Source: Erythroxylum novogranatense
Lineage: Eukaryota > Streptophyta > Magnoliopsida > Malpighiales > Erythroxylaceae
Reading direction: 5' to 3'
Length of the DNA stretch: 64,000 nucleotides
Assembly (NCBI GenBank): GCA_029891385.1
Contig: JAIWQS010000076.1
Span: forward strand, 1 to 64,000
Part shown: one piece after another, positions 46,120 through 59,975 of the stretch
Position numbering within the stretch: position 1 is the first letter of the stretch
How the letters are laid out: each line of letters opens with the position of its first letter
Position numbers and translations under genes: made by a program
Notes under the pieces: generated by a model
Database searches by the model: none
Told to the model about the DNA's origin: nothing
What the model saw: only the letters and a program-made list of their open reading frames with translations

Positions 46120-48900
46120 ATATTTCAATTTTAATTATATAATTATTTATAAAAAATGACTTTGGGTTGGTGCCTAGAATTCACGCTTGTGTATAGTATA
46201 ATGGCTTGGATAAGAGACGATTCCATTTTGACTTTTTGGGAAGATATTTTGACATTTCAAATCATCTTTTTCATTTTGGGTATTTCAACCTTATTTTATT
46301 AAATCTTATATATACATTTATATAAAATTTACGTAAATATGATAATAAAATTTAATGATACATGATAAAATATCACAACCAAAACAAGAGATCTAATCTC
46401 ATATTTGGAGTGCTTTCTTTTATTTCATTTATTGGATAATAAAATAGATGTGACTTTTAATTAATATTTTAAAAAAATTAGTCAAGTAATTAATATTTAA
46501 GATAACTCAGTTCAAAACATTATATCAATTAATATTTTACTAATGTGATTAACTTAGTAAACATTTGGTTTAAGCACGGAATTGACTATAGATATAAATA
46601 TAATAGTAGAAGGGATGGAGATGGATATAAAAAAATATTTGGTTTGTAACTTGAATTTTTGTTTTTAACTTGAGTTTCTGTATTAATAACAATAATATTG
46701 TTTGGTTTGTTGCATTAATAGTAATAAAAGATAATATAATACTATTTTTACCCTTAATAAAATGAAAATAATTTGCCCTTCATATGTTTATTGGGGCTAT
46801 CTCCATATGCTTGTAAAAAAATTAATTAGTTTTGTCACGAAATTTTATCTCAATTTTTGAGTATTAGATGAGCTATACGATCATTTGTCAATAGAGCTAC
46901 ATAATGCCATCAATACAAATACAATTACAACTATATTTCCATGTCATATTTAAAATGGAATATAAAGCATAAAACAACATCGAAAAGTACGAAACGTATG
47001 TAAAGCTTTAAATCATGTTTATAGATGTTAAACAATAACACCAAATAAATTCAAGAACGTCTTTATACAATTGTTAAATTGTAAAACCAAATAAAAGTAA
47101 TTATTCTCTTTATCCAAAGGTTAAGGCTTTATCAAAATAAAAAAGGCATGTCTTTTATGAAGAAACAGGCGTTGGATAAAGATAAAGGGCCTGCGTCTTT
47201 ATACGAAAGTTAAAAAATGTAAAAAGTGCTTATGTTTTGTTGTTCTTGAAAGTCATTAACAAACACCAACATAGAAGACGATTTGTTATGTGTTTTTTTT
47301 AAGAGTTAAAAACATATAAGAAAAATCAAATTAAATCACAAAACAATAATTATAAGGGAAAAAAAGAGTAGATTGATTTTATGATTCTCGTTCAATCTAT
47401 AACCATATGCACTTTCACATCATCAAATCATATAACAGATTGGTTATTCTCTTGATTAAATCATCAAACGATAATATATAAGAAAAATAAAAGAGCAAAA
47501 GCCTCATTTATAATGAGATGAAATCAGGTTCTATCCAGTTCATTTAGCATCAAATTAAACGAGGGATTTCAGAAAATATACATGGAGGTGCAAAACAAAA
47601 AATTCATTCGTTAATGAGACGAGATAAGATAGGATGGGAAATCGTAAGAAATTGAGAGACGATAAGGAAGTAAAGAGGATAGTAGGACAAAGGTTGAAGA
47701 TAAAAGAGTAAAAATAAACGTGATAAAAACTTATATTGGAATGAAAACTCAATACTCATCCCTTTAGTAGGTTTAGTAGATTTCTAAATTTAATGGAATA
47801 AATCTATTCCCCTATAATTAAAAACTCCAAAGTAAACACTATTTTTTACAATTATGCTATTCCTTCGTTTCCAAACTCTCAAACCAAACGTCCCTTTAAT
47901 ATTTCTCATTTATAATATTTCAAATCTTTACATAAAAATTAATTGTCAATTAATCTCATGGATGAGTGTTTTAATTCTCGTAGATAATTAGTTGACAGCT
48001 AATTTTCAAGTAAACAGATACATATTATAAAAAAATATTAGTCAATATATATTAATATAATTAACTTTTTAATTGAATTGTTAAAATTATAAGAGAATAG
48101 TTACTTGGCTGAAATTTTTGCAAGTTTAAGTACTTAATTAACAAAAATCTCAAAAGATTGATTAGTTTAAATTTATTATCCTTGAAAATTTAGTAAATAA
48201 ATTTATATATTATGTGAACACTTCATTTCTTTTATTTAAACAAATAGATTAACAAGAAAATATTTAAAGATTAACAAATCACAAAATAATAGGTATGAAA
48301 CAAATTAAGTTTTAATTTATTATATTTATATAATATTCTTTATCTTTTGTAGATCATTTGAAAATAGTTTCTATTGATCTATAATAAAGTGCATATTCTT
48401 GAATCTCTAGACCGCAGATTTTTACTAGGTATTGTGGATGCTGTTATTATTGTATTTATATGTAATATATAATATAAATTTGTCTTTTACTCTTATTTAG
48501 TTGTAAATATCTTAAATGCTTTTTTTAGGCTGTGAGTTAGTACTCATGTTGAAAGTAAGAGATGTGTAATAAATTAATTATCTTAAATGCTTTTTGAATT
48601 GTGAATTAGCATTGAAATTATTATTCACATATTTTAACTAATTTACTTCTTTAAATAAATTAAAAATTGTAATAATTTCAATAATTAAGAGGTATTAATT
48701 TTCTTTCTTTTGTTGATAAATTTTATATTAATAAAATTGATAATAGAATTCACGAGAAGAGAAAATAGATTAATAAATCGAAGAATTTATAATTTGCAAT
48801 GAATTATAAAATAAAAATGATAAAGGAAGCAATTAAAATTAATAAAAAAGCTTTGATTAAATCTTGAAAGTGTATTTTCTATTTTGAATGAAAAATCAAA
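46120..48900. other. AT-rich intergenic DNA
   Basis: No supported gene. Words such as ACCAAACGTCCCTTT (about 47,882) and TTTGGTTTGT recall ends of small non-autonomous transposons, but I could not pair them into terminal repeats. The minus-strand frame at 47,555-47,752 has no family features. Confidence 0.5.
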
Positions 48901-48919
48901 TCACCCTGGTTGGATTAAA

Positions 48920-49215
48920 CGAGCTGACTAATTTTTAGTATAATTTTAATTTTAAATTCTGTTTACCTTAATAAATTTTAATACAAAATTTGACTAATTT
49001 ATAAATTAATCAGTTTTATAAATTAAAATAAACTAATTAATTTTTATTTAACAGTCTTATAATTTAATTAAAATTTAATTTATTATAGATAAAAATATTT
49101 TAGAATTTATTAAATATTAATTATATATTGATCTGTCTAATATCAAAAATTTTACATTTTAAATTTTTATTTTAATAGTTTAATTTTCGGTTAAGTTTTT
49201 AAAATATTATTAAAA
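48920..49215 (-). repeat. Dispersed AT-rich repeat family, copy c
   Basis: Minus-strand copy: reversed GACTAATTTATAAATTAATCAG, TTTATTTAACAGTCTTATAATTTAATTAAA and GATCTGTCTAATATC words in the order expected from the copies at 31 and 38 kb. Confidence 0.5.
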
Positions 49216-49599
49216 TATTCACAACAAACAAACAAGAAAATAATATTCTCCCTTGTCGTTGGGTCAATTTTAATAAATTTTATTTATATAAATATTAAAA
49301 ATATGTTCTTAGTAATACTTACATGTAAATTTACAAAAAACAGTTGGCCGTTGTTTTTAGGAAACATCGGGTCCCATGTAAAATAAGACAGGACTATCAC
49401 ATTTAATGTCACAGTTGTATTAAGGATGACAATTTGTGTTTGGTTACAACTTTTTTAATTTAAGTTTAGACTACATTCGTATTTACATTATCAAGCCTGT
49501 TGTATAAGATTTATCTGGTACGGAATATTTGATTGGCGTGATTTATAAGTTATTGTGTCAATTTAAAAATTTACCCGGTATGCATATAAAAGATAATAA

Positions 49600-49960
49600 C
49601 TACTAGTTCTTCTGTTGTAAAATAAAAAAATTATCCATTCTAACATATTCAATTTGAATTAAACAAATTTGACCTCAATTTGGACCTAAAAGTCCAAAAT
49701 CAGCCCTCTCTGATACCAATTACAGTGAACTGGAGATGGAAAATGACCCACGCTTAGCCTGATCCGAAAACAACCTAAGGCCCAAATTTGGTTTCGACCT
49801 TGAGTCTTTGCAAATGATCATAATTTTGCACCTTTAATGTAAAGTTTCGGCTAGAGTTAACTTGAGCTCGAACTTAAGCCTGTTGTTTCGGGTGAGGCCC
49901 AAGCGCCCAAATGCAAGGGTCTAGTAGGGCCGGACTCGGCCATTGCCATCCTATTTTCTC
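49600..49960 (-). mobile_element. Possible LTR-retrotransposon remnant (primer-site region)
   Basis: On the minus strand TGGTATCAGAG (49718 down to 49708) matches the tRNA-Met primer site used by many plant LTR retrotransposons and follows ...CACTGTAAT. No coding domains or second LTR are seen nearby. A GC-richer stretch with GGCCC words lies on its upstream side (49,740-49,950). Confidence 0.35.
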
Positions 49961-50631
49961 TTCACAAGTCTCTTAATTTAATTTTTCAATATTAGTATTA
50001 TATCATCATTGTTTGACAAATATTTTGATTGTTTTATGAAAATCATTTGACTTATTCTTATATTAATATTTTAATATTATTTTATATGAATAGTAATAGA
50101 TTTAATTTTTGTTAGTCTTGATACAATTTTAAGTATTTTAAAATATAAATGTATTTTAGAATTATTATAAATTAATTTGGACATTTTTAATTTTCTTTTA
50201 ATATTTAAATTAACTGTCAACTTCAATGAATGAATTAAATAGCATATCTACTTATAAATTGAGAACTATTGTCACTATTTTATTTCCACGATTAATTAAT
50301 TTTAAGTTGACATTATATTTCTTCATAAGAAAACAATCAAGTAAACTTTATAGTCATATATTAAAATTAATTTGAATCCAAAACTGATTCAATTTTATTT
50401 ATTACGGAAATTCTAATTTTAAAGTATTATTTAAAGTTAACCTCATCAAATCAATTCAATACAATCTTTATATTTTATTAATAAAATTATAAATAGCATC
50501 TCTTCTTAGAAAGTTCATAGACAACCCTACAACTTCTGTAAGATGGGATATAAATATAACATTTAATTATCACAATATATCAATGTTTTAAAAATAAGAT
50601 GGAAAGTAAAATTAATAAGATAAGCAATTTA

Positions 50632-51423
50632 TGAACCGTTTGGTTCTGCTTCTGTTATTATAATTTTCAGTTTTCAATTTTCAATTTTCATTTTAGTTTT
50701 TAGTTTTATTTTCTTTTAAATAAAAACAAAAACATGTTTGATTGTTAATGTTTATGTAATTATTTTTATCACTAATAATAATTACACTTTAGATAAAATT
50801 TAAAGATAAATTATTTTTAATTAAATAAATTTATTTAATCTCTTATATAATATTTATTAACAAATTATTAATAAATTTATTTTATCTTAATAAAATATAT
50901 AATATAAAATTAAAATTTTATTTAAAAATTAATATTTATTTGAAATATATTTTAATTATTAAATATTTTTTGAATATTTATATATTTTAAATTTAATTAT
51001 ATATAATTTAATTGTAAAATTAAATAAAATTAAAATTTTCATAATTTTATTTAAAATTAATTTTAATTTATTAAATATAATATATATATATATTATAAAT
51101 TTAATTATAAATAATTAAATTGTAAAATTAAATTAAATTAATTTTTCATAATTTTAATTTATTAAATATGTAAATATAACGTTGAATTAAATTATTCATA
51201 ATTTTATAGAAAATTAAATAATTAAATAATATATATATTTAAATAATATTAAATCATATTATGAAAAAACAAAACAGGAAATTAAAACCATTTTTATGAT
51301 TTTGATAATTTTGAAAACCGCAAGAAACTAAAACCAAAAAGAAACTAAAAATTCAAACAAACAAGTTTTTTACTGAATTTAAAATACAGAAAACCAAATA
51401 TAAAATGGAAACAAACACCCCTT
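50632..51423. mobile_element. Possible non-autonomous transposon with imperfect inverted ends
   Basis: The left end GAACCGTTTGGTTCTGCTTC and the right end (complement) GGGGTGTTTGTTTCCATTTT are related, and both run into TTTTAGTTT/AAACTAAAA-rich subterminal sequence. About 790 bp, AT-rich, non-coding. No clear target duplication was found. Confidence 0.35.
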
Positions 51424-51429
51424 AAGATT

Positions 51430-51740
51430 TAAAAGGCTCAACCGGTATTAGATCATCATAAAATCGATTAAAAATTAAATAATTTAAAATGAGATCAAGA
51501 AGATTGTTCTTAATTTAAAGTTTAATTAAAAGGAGATTTATAAATGAGAATTAATTAGTTTATAAAATTTTATTAACTTACGTAAATCAACCGACTAATT
51601 AATAAACTAATAATTTTTAAAAAGGTTAATAAAGTAAATAAAACCAGAAAATTTAAAATTAAATCAAAAATTGGTCTTTTCAAATTTTTACAATTAAACC
51701 ATAAGAATTGTTTCGATCTTTAATCATAACAATATATTAA
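51430..51740 (+). repeat. Dispersed AT-rich repeat family, copy d
   Basis: CTCAACCGGTATTAGATCATCATAAAATCGATTAAAAATTAAAT opens it (49 bp, here cut into words ACCGGTATTAGA, CATAAAATCGATTA). It continues with GTTTAATTAAAAGG, CAACCGACTAATTAATAAACTAATA and AAATTGG, as in copies a and b. Confidence 0.6.
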
Positions 51741-51879
51741 GGCAGCACCAACCATGAAAAATTGCAAAACCAATAATAGAACTAGAAAAATATGTTAATT
51801 TATTAATACTTATAAGAAAGTTAGTTTTAATCTATTAACATCAATTAAATTGTATGCAGCGTATCACTAACACTTTAAA

Positions 51880-52135
51880 AAGCGTTAATTTATTAAATCG
51901 ATTAATTTATTAATTAATAAGGTAATTTTTATAAACAAACTTTTATAAACAAAATAATTTTTATTTAACACTTTTTTTAAACTAAACTATTCAAAATAGC
52001 CTCTTTCAATCTTATTTTAAAATTTTAAAATTTTCAATTTTATTCAATATTCACTCGATTTTAAGAATAAATCTTAAATTTCTTATTTTACTTATTGGCT
52101 TAACTTCTACTCCAAATTTTAAAATATTGATTAAA
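51880..52135 (-). repeat. Dispersed AT-rich repeat family, copy e
   Basis: Minus-strand copy with AATCGATTAATTTATTAATTAA, TTTTTATTTAACAC and a TTATTGGCTTAACTTC end, matching the 60-kb copy. Confidence 0.55.
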
Positions 52136-52640
52136 GGTTGGATTAGCCAAATTCATTATGAAATGAAGATGTAAATAGAATTTGCAAACTAGATGTGACC
52201 AGAAGATACAAATTGAGTTGGCAAATTCCATGCAGAAAACGACGAAAGCTATGGCTATTACACAAATTCACCCACCATATGCATGCAAGCGTGCATGGAA
52301 AACACCGTAAAAAGCTTTCGGTTCGACATATATTCAAGATCATAACTTGTGCTTGCAGTCGAATTTCACCAGAACAAGAGACTACAAATCCCCTTGTCAG
52401 AGGTCAGTTCCTCTCTTCAATTGTGCTTATAACATACGTTGTTGTGTTGATAATCAACTAGATGGATATATTTGTATCTCTGGTAGCTGAAGTTCCCAGG
52501 CCTGAGCTCTGTGATCATGGCGGAATTCAAAGAAGCAGAGTTCATCGATGGAGGTCAGAGATACAAACTACATGTCTAGATGATCTAGATATGCATGAAG
52601 AAAAGTACTTGATAAATGATAAGTAACGTAAAGATAATGT
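52136..52640. other. Island of ordinary composition, no gene assigned
   Basis: About 500 bp that is less AT-rich than its surroundings. Contains CATGCATG-like RY words (about 52,277-52,297). Overlapping frames on both strands (52,143-52,343 and 52,195-52,461) show no family features. It may be a gene fragment or a non-coding transcript. Confidence 0.4.
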
Positions 52641-52779
52641 AAAGATATATAAATTTGAAGTTTTATATTACTCTTATCTAATACCAATCCTATATTTATG
52701 AGATTCTATCCTTACGTAAATTTGAAATTAAAACTACATATACTTGTCTTCTTTTGTTAATAGGTGTTTATCACTAATT

Positions 52780-53100
52780 TGGTCCAAATTTTTAATATTA
52801 ATATTTTAAAATAGGATAAACCGATAAAATAAAAGTATTAAAATTTAAAGATTAAATAGTTATAAAATTAGTTAAGCTAAAAATTATCTTATTTTATCAG
52901 TTTAATTGAAAAAGTATAATGTTAAATCAAAATTAATCAATTTTAATTTATAAAATAGTTTAATTTACAAAATATTATATTATTAACGAAATGATTATTT
53001 TTAAAAGAATAGCTATTAAAGTAAACGAGATTGAAAAGTTAAAACTAAATCGAAAAGTTAGGTTCAGTTCGGTTTTTAATTATTGCAAAGGATTTATTTT
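52780..53100 (+). repeat. Dispersed AT-rich repeat family, copy f (partial)
   Basis: GATAAACCGATAAAATAA start, ATTAATCAATTTTAATTTATAAAATAG middle and GAAAAGTTAAAACTAAATCG, then TTCAGTTCGGTTTTTAAT, near the end. Confidence 0.5.
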
Positions 53101-53334
53101 AAACATGTAAATTATAATATTATACCTATATAGGTTGTATAGACATTAATTGCCATGTGTCAATAGCTAATTTAGTTTTGATTATTACATATATATATAT
53201 GTTCTAAGATATCTATAGAAGATATCACATAATGGAATTTCCTTTGTTAAATTTCATTTATGATATTGTAACCTCAGGATTAGCTGGTTAATATGCATCA
53301 TCAACCAGATTTAGTTGTGATCTCCTGTAAAATG

Positions 53335-53625
53335 TATTTAAAAAACAATATTTACAAAATTGATTAAAATTAAATAAAATCAAATTATTTAAAATATTTA
53401 CTTATCAATCAATTTAAAGTTTAATTTAAAAGATTATTAAATAAAAATTTATTGATTTATAAGAATTTATTAATTTATAAAAATTAGCTATTAGTTAATA
53501 AATTTATACGTTTTTACAACAATAATTATTAAACCAAACTAAAAAGTTGGATAATTCAAAATTTTAACTATTAAATGAACCGATTTTAATTTTTAATCAT
53601 TGAAAACCTATTTAATAAGGAAAGT
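53335..53625 (+). repeat. Dispersed AT-rich repeat family, copy g
   Basis: GTTTAATTTAAAAGATTATTAAAT, TTATTGATTTATAAG, ACAACAATAATTATTAAACC, AAACTAAAAAGTTGG and AACTATTAAATGAACCGATT occur in the family's order. Confidence 0.6.
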
Positions 53626-54452
53626 ACAAATAACAAAGTGAATATTAGAATTTTTAAATAACAAATTAGTACTTTTATTTGTCTAAATTTGTTAATTTGT
53701 ATATAATAATTTATTATCACACGTACTCTTTACTTATTATTTATTTTAATTATTTTATTCTAAATTTCACGTCTGCAATGTTAGTTTTGGAAGTTTAGAA
53801 CAACGAATTTAAATTTATAAAGAATTAATATAAAATAAAGTTTTTAAAAAAGAGATTATTTGTGAAGTTATTAATACAGAAGAGTTCTGCATGGAGTCAA
53901 CGTGTGGAGTTGCAAATCTAAACCTAAAGCTGCAAAATCCACAATCGGATTCTTTTCCTTCTTTGTATGTAATTTTGTTCACATTGAGACTACTACTTCA
54001 TTGCCAATCTTACAAGTATATACAGTCAGATGCTTGTTAGGGTCACATAATGTTTGTTCTAAAAAGGTAAAAAGAGGGAGGAGGAGCACATTCAAAGACA
54101 CTCACTTGTTTTTTCTCTTTCAGGTTTGGTATAATTCTGTCTGTTTATCCACTTTTTCGTGTTTATATGTTGGAAGTCGTCTAGTTTATGCATGTCTACA
54201 CACAGAGACATGAAAGAATGTAAGAGATGAGAGGGAAGTGTTTATGTGAAGTAGAACACTGAAGGAAAGCTTGTTTTGAAACAAAGATGATAAAACAAAC
54301 AAAAACCAGAGATTTTTATGGAGTTTCAGTAGTTATTTACTTTAATAAGCTATGATGTAGATTCAATGATCTAATTACTGGATAAAGGAACTATTTTCGA
54401 TGTAATTTTTACAGGTTGCTGTTGCATCTGTTCGTTTTTTGCGGATGCAGAA
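53626..54452. other. Upstream region of the CKI1-like gene
   Basis: AT-rich to about 53,880, then mixed sequence that could hold an untranslated exon (53,890-54,070). CTCTTTCAG at about 54,115 could be an acceptor. A 103-codon frame at 53,902 crosses it and has no family features. Confidence 0.4.
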
Positions 54453-57400
54453 ATGGCGTTTAAGGAGAAGCTCAAGTTGTTAGCTTCAAGGCCTTTATCG
54501 AGCTACATTCTTCTGGTGATGACTCCATTACTGCAATCCTTTTTGATCAACATGCTTGTTACAATATTAACTCTTACCCATTTTTCTTCAGTTCCTAAAC
54601 ATCATTATGACTACCAAAGAAGATGAAATTAAAATCAATATTTTTTCCATTTCTTAAGAAGGGTTCATCTTGTTTTTGCCTTGTAGGCATGTTCAATCAT
54701 TTTTCTGATATTGTACGTTCTTGACCAGTTTACACATAATCATGACAGGTCAAAAACATCTTTAGTTTGCTTCGTGAAAAGTTTTTACAAACTTTTTTTT
54801 TAACAAACTTGAATGTGCAGGCCACAGTGGTGCTGCTATTTCCGAGTATAATAGTTCCATGGTGGGGTAGAATGGCAAAACAGATGGAGCACAACTTATA
54901 TTTGGACTCCCAAAAGTTGAGCTCTACGCTAACTTCACAGATTCACAACACAGCTAAATTGTTGCATACTGTGAATTCTTCAGCAATTAATTTAGGTCGA
55001 CTAATGGATTCATCGTTGGAAGGAACTGCTCTTGTATCCTGTAATGTTCAGGAGGAGGTAAGAGTTCTGTCATTCACCTATTACTCTAATCTTATCAGGG
55101 TCTGGCGTATAAATATAAATTGTGAACTGTAAATGCAGATTATAGCTTATGCATTTCGTTGTTTGAAACTGTCTTCTTCTGTTTCTCATCAGGTGGCTCC
55201 CTTATTGTTCAATGCACTTACAGTAGTTCCTTACATATCACATGCTATGTACATCGGAACTGAAGGTTCATTTTTCTCGTACTATTATGATGGAAACGAA
55301 ACCTTTGCAATTTACTCCAAAACCGCGGCAGGTTTTTGCAAATTGAAGAATCAAAATTCCAGGGAACACTTCATTTGGTATAAGCAAACCGTAGACCCTA
55401 GTACAGGAAAACCTGAGGGAGTTCCTATTGAATCTAACATTCCCACCATAGCTAACGCAAGTTTGGTCCAACCAGCTCTGAACAGTACAAACGGGTATGC
55501 TACAGTAGGAAGAGGAGTGGACAGTGATGAAGATCTTCTTATCCTGAACACTGTTTCTGTAAAGAGACAAGGAGCTGTCTCTCTCGGGTTTCCAGTGAAA
55601 ACATTAACTGAAGTCTTGCGTGGGATAGATTTTTATGGTGGAAGCTTATACTTGGGAACACAAGATGGACAGTGGCTTGTGAGAGGATTGAATAATACTC
55701 GTGTTGAGGTCTCTGGAACATCCGTTTCCTTGTGGTCATTAGATAGACAGAATGAAAGTCACGTTGCAGAAATTTCATGCGCGCATGGAGGAGGAGAGCC
55801 ACAGGTTTCACTTCTGAAGATGGGAGAAAATGAGAATATAGTCGGGTGTTCTACAATAGAACTCTTGGGAGTACCATCTGTAAGTTTCCAATGGACCATC
55901 CATCTCAAAAGTTCATTTTTTATGTAAGTTTCACGAAAATGACATAAGATAAGCATAGTAAGTCCTGGAGTTTGACATACAGAATTACATTAGACCTTGA
56001 ACCTTTTTTCTGATAAACCTGAAGAACTTGTGCAATTTCTGCAGATTTCAATGTCTAACTGTTTGCACGTATGAATCAGGTCTACGTCTTGAGTTTCCCC
56101 TATGGCGGACAAGTGCATAACATTAAGAGGAAGAGTAGAGTTGCTCTCACATTATTGATAGTGATGATGGCTGTAGTGATCATCTCTATCGTCGTTTTCG
56201 TGTTGTTGATGGTTAAAGCTACAAAAAGAGAGGTGCACATATGTTCAGCATTGATAAAACAAAAGGAAGCAACTGAACAAGCAGAGAGGAAGTACATGAA
56301 CAAAAGTAAAGGCATAGCTAGTGCTAGTCATGACATTGGCAATCAGCTAAATGGAATTACTGGCTGGATTTGTATGTGCTATGAAGAAGTACCTCCAGGT
56401 TCAGCAATGGAGGCATACTTAAAGCAGATGGATGACTGCACAAAGGACTTAGTTGGTAAGCTAACTGATCAGTCCTTCAAATCATTTCTTTCTTACTAGT
56501 TTAAATCCATGAACCTAATTCTTCTATGTAATCCCAGGCCTACTAAATTCTATCCTTGTCTCGAGCAAAATTGAAGCTGGCAAGATGGAGCTTGCAGAAG
56601 AGGAATTCAATATAGCTTCCCTGCTTGAAGAGGTAGTGGATTTCCATTATCCTATGGGGTTGAAGAAGGGTATAGATGTAGTGTTGGACTCTTGCGATGG
56701 CTCCATTCTTAAATATTTCAATGTGAAAGGTGATAGACTATGGTTGAAAAGAATCCTGTGTAATTTAATTGGCAATGCTGTGAAATTTACATCAGAAGGG
56801 CATGTATCAGTTAGATCATGGGCTAAAAAACCCAGTTTGCAGAACATGATAACTGCAGGCAAGTATGATGGCTCCCGGAAACCATGTTCCTGCTTATTTC
56901 GCAATGAAAAGGGAGGAAAGAAGTTAGAAATTGTCAACGCAGCAAAACAGAATCAAGACTGTATAGAATTTGTGTTTGAAGTGGAAGATACAGGGAAAGG
57001 AATACCAAAAGAGAAGCAATGTTCTGTATTTGAAAATTTTGTCCAAGTCAAAGAAACTGCTTTCGAGCATGAAGGCACTGGGTTGGGACTAGGAATTGTT
57101 CAATCTTTGGTAAGTAATCCTTTTCCAGAAAACTTCATCTCTGGTGTTTTCTATGTCTCATATTTCCTAAGTTCTGCTGTTGCTTGCATTATAAAAAACA
57201 TATACTGTTCCATTTATTTACAGGACATTTTGCAATTGTTAAGTGTCAATTGCAGAAACTAGACCTTGAATGGGTTGGATTACAAAGATTAACAGAAATT
57301 TTTCTGTAAACTAATGTCCAGTAGGAGCAAACAAAGTGATCTCCTTCAGAATTAACTGATCTGAATATGTGTTAAATGCTGTTTATTTCTTTCCAGGTAT

Positions 57401-58882
57401 TTGAGTAATGAAACTTTAAATGTTATTACTCAGGTAAGGCTGATGGATGGTGACATAGAAATAGTTGATAAATCGATCGGGGAGAAAGGAACTTGCTTCA
57501 AATTCAATATTTTCCTTACAACATCTAGGAATCTTGCTATGGATAATTCAGAAAGCTGTATGGTGAATAGAGTAAATTCCATATCTGACAGCACACCTGT
57601 GCTAACTAGAGCTAGTGCTCCCAGCTTTACCATTCGTGCCACAGGTCCCTTGCTCTCTGTGTTTAGTTCTAGCGCCAGGTGCGAGAGATCACATGTTGTT
57701 CTACTGATTCAAGCAGAAGAAAGGAGAAGAACTACACAGATGTTTGTTGAAAGCTTGGGAATCAAAGTATCTGTTGTTGAGCAATGGGAATGTATTCATG
57801 AGGTGCTAAGGAAAATAAAGAACAAGTGTTCTTCTGATAAGTTGGATGTATGTCCCGGGAGTGACACTTCAAGCACAGGATGCAAGGATTTGCATTCAAG
57901 TTCCATGGATGGGACAGATCAACATCTTCCCACTAGTGGAAATAGCAGTGGTAGAGCCGCAGCAGGTTTTTTGTTGCTTGTGATTGATGCTAGTTCTGGA
58001 CCTTATGAAGAGCTATACAATGCTGTTGATGAATTTAAAAGAGGCATCTCTGGTGTTTCTTGCAAGGTAGTTTGGTTAGATAAGCCGACTTCTCGAAGAA
58101 TTACAAGTTCTTATCAGGGAAGGATCGATCCCACTGATGACATTTTGTTGCAGCCATTTCATGGTTCTCGGTTATATCGGGTTTTAGGACTTCTACCAGA
58201 GTTCAGGGAGGGAGGTTTATCTAAAAGTAAAAAGGATAGTGCAATGCAAAGAGTCTCATCATACTTGAAGCAGTTAGATCAACCAAACTCACTAGCACCA
58301 TCAACTTCTGATGAAAAGTTTAAGCCACCTGAACAAAGCATGGACAAGCCTCTGACTGGAATGAGATTCCTGGTGGTTGATGATACCAGAATGATACGTG
58401 TGATGACTAAGACTACTCTTGAAAAGCTAGGTGCAAGTGTTGATGCTTGTGAAAACGGAAAGGAAGCACTGGACCGGATTGGTTTACTAGACCAATCTGA
58501 AATTACACCTTCTCTGGTTCCTTATGATTATGTTTTGATGGACTGCGAGGTAAGGTCCTATACTTAATCAGTACATTGTAATGCAAACTAATCCTGAGTC
58601 ATTACTTGATGTTTTTCAATTCCATTAAATGTTCAACAGATGCCAGAACTGGATGGCTATGGTGCAACAGAAGAAATAAGGAAGAGGGAGATCAGATATG
58701 GAGTTCACATCCCCATCTTTGGAATATCAGCTCATGAATCAAAAGGTGCAGCTGACAAGATGATTGAAGCTGGAATGGATGACCATCTTAGTAAACCATT
58801 ATCAGGGGAACACTTACTTGAAGCCATTGGAAAGTATCAGAAAAAGCTTAAGCTGCATGAAACGATTCAAGATAAAGATTGA
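54453..58882 (+). CDS. CKI1: CKI1-like hybrid histidine kinase (7 exons)
   Basis: Exons 54453-54515, 54821-55057, 55193-55879, 56080-56455, 56538-57109, 57434-58549 and 58640-58882. All have GT-AG joins and fitting phases, giving 1,097 residues. The first membrane segment is at about residues 17-37, followed by a large extracytoplasmic part with SLGFPVKTLTEVL, and a second membrane segment at about 349-374. The kinase shows the H-box ASHDIGNQL (His413), N-box (NLIGNAVKF, 530-538), G1 (DTGKGIP) and G2 (GTGLGLGI). A C-terminal receiver holds Asp961-Asp962, phospho-acceptor Asp1015 (MDCEMPELDGY) and Lys1069. No CHASE domain is present, which separates it from cytokinin receptors. CKI1 feeds phosphate to AHPs independently of cytokinin, acting in female gametophyte and vascular development. 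Confidence 0.9.
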
Positions 58883-59929
58883 GAGAGATCCAGGAAATGA
58901 TTCAAATATCACAGTAGCAGAAAGATTAAGAGCTCATTTATAACCTACTCTAGTCATGCTGCTCCTGACATTGTATCAAACTTGCAGAACCAAAACGTGT
59001 CCTATTGCACAAATAGATTTCCTTTATTGGAAATCAACATTCATTCTTTATTTAGTATTGTAAAATATATAAATTGTTATACACATGAAGTTAGCTTGAG
59101 ATGGGAAGTTCCACAGATATTTTTTATTTTGCGGAAATAGTGAGTGACTGATATTGGCTGACTGATTCCATCGAACTCTGCATCTAAAGGGTAATAGCTT
59201 TTTAAAGGTCAAAGAGTGATTTGGAATTTAATATTTCATACTTTAAATAAGTGTATACTATTATCTTTAATATTATATACAAAAATAGTAAAGTATTGGG
59301 TTGGAGGCTCAGAGTTTGGCTTGAATTTGGTCCAGATCAGGTTGAGGTAACCCCAATTTTGGTGTATGACGGAGTTTGGAGTTGAGTAACTTAAAGCCCA
59401 ATTAAACTGGGACAAAATCTGATTATATTCTTTAATTTAAAATTTAAAAACCACATTGTTTTGTTAAAATAACGTCATTTTTACTTAAAAATTATAGGTA
59501 TTAACAATTTTCAAAAAAAAAAAAGAGTGTCCTATAAAAAATATATAGTAATTATTAGAGTTGGTGATGGGCCGGGCCAAGTTGCTTAGGCCCGAGCCTA
59601 GCTTGAGGCCGAATTATGCCCGAGACAACTGAGCTTGAGTTCGAATCCAACGGGCTTGAGTAGCCCAAAACCCAACTAAGCCCATCCCAACCCAATTTAA
59701 AATATTTTTCAAATTAAAAATAGAAAACGCAGCGAGCTTGAGTCTGTCTAGGCTTAGGGAGCTTAAAGCTTGACTAGGCCCAACCTGTCTTAATTTTTTT
59801 AAAAAATCTTAAATTAAAAATAGAAAACATTGTGTTTTTGAAAAAATAATGTCATTTTCTTTATATCTTTCAAGTCTGGTTGTTAAACTTTATTGTTTTA
59901 ACTAAAAAAGAATTTTTGTGTAACCAAAA

Positions 59930-59975
<46 letters not shown>

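Noticed and set aside
47555..47752. 65-codon minus-strand frame
   Set aside because: Aromatic-rich translation of AT-rich DNA with no conserved motif.
52143..52461. Overlapping plus and minus frames in the composition island
   Set aside because: Neither shows a motif or domain. Kept only as an unassigned region.
53902..54213. 103-codon frame upstream of the kinase
   Set aside because: More likely untranslated exon and intron. It has splice-like sites inside and no family features.
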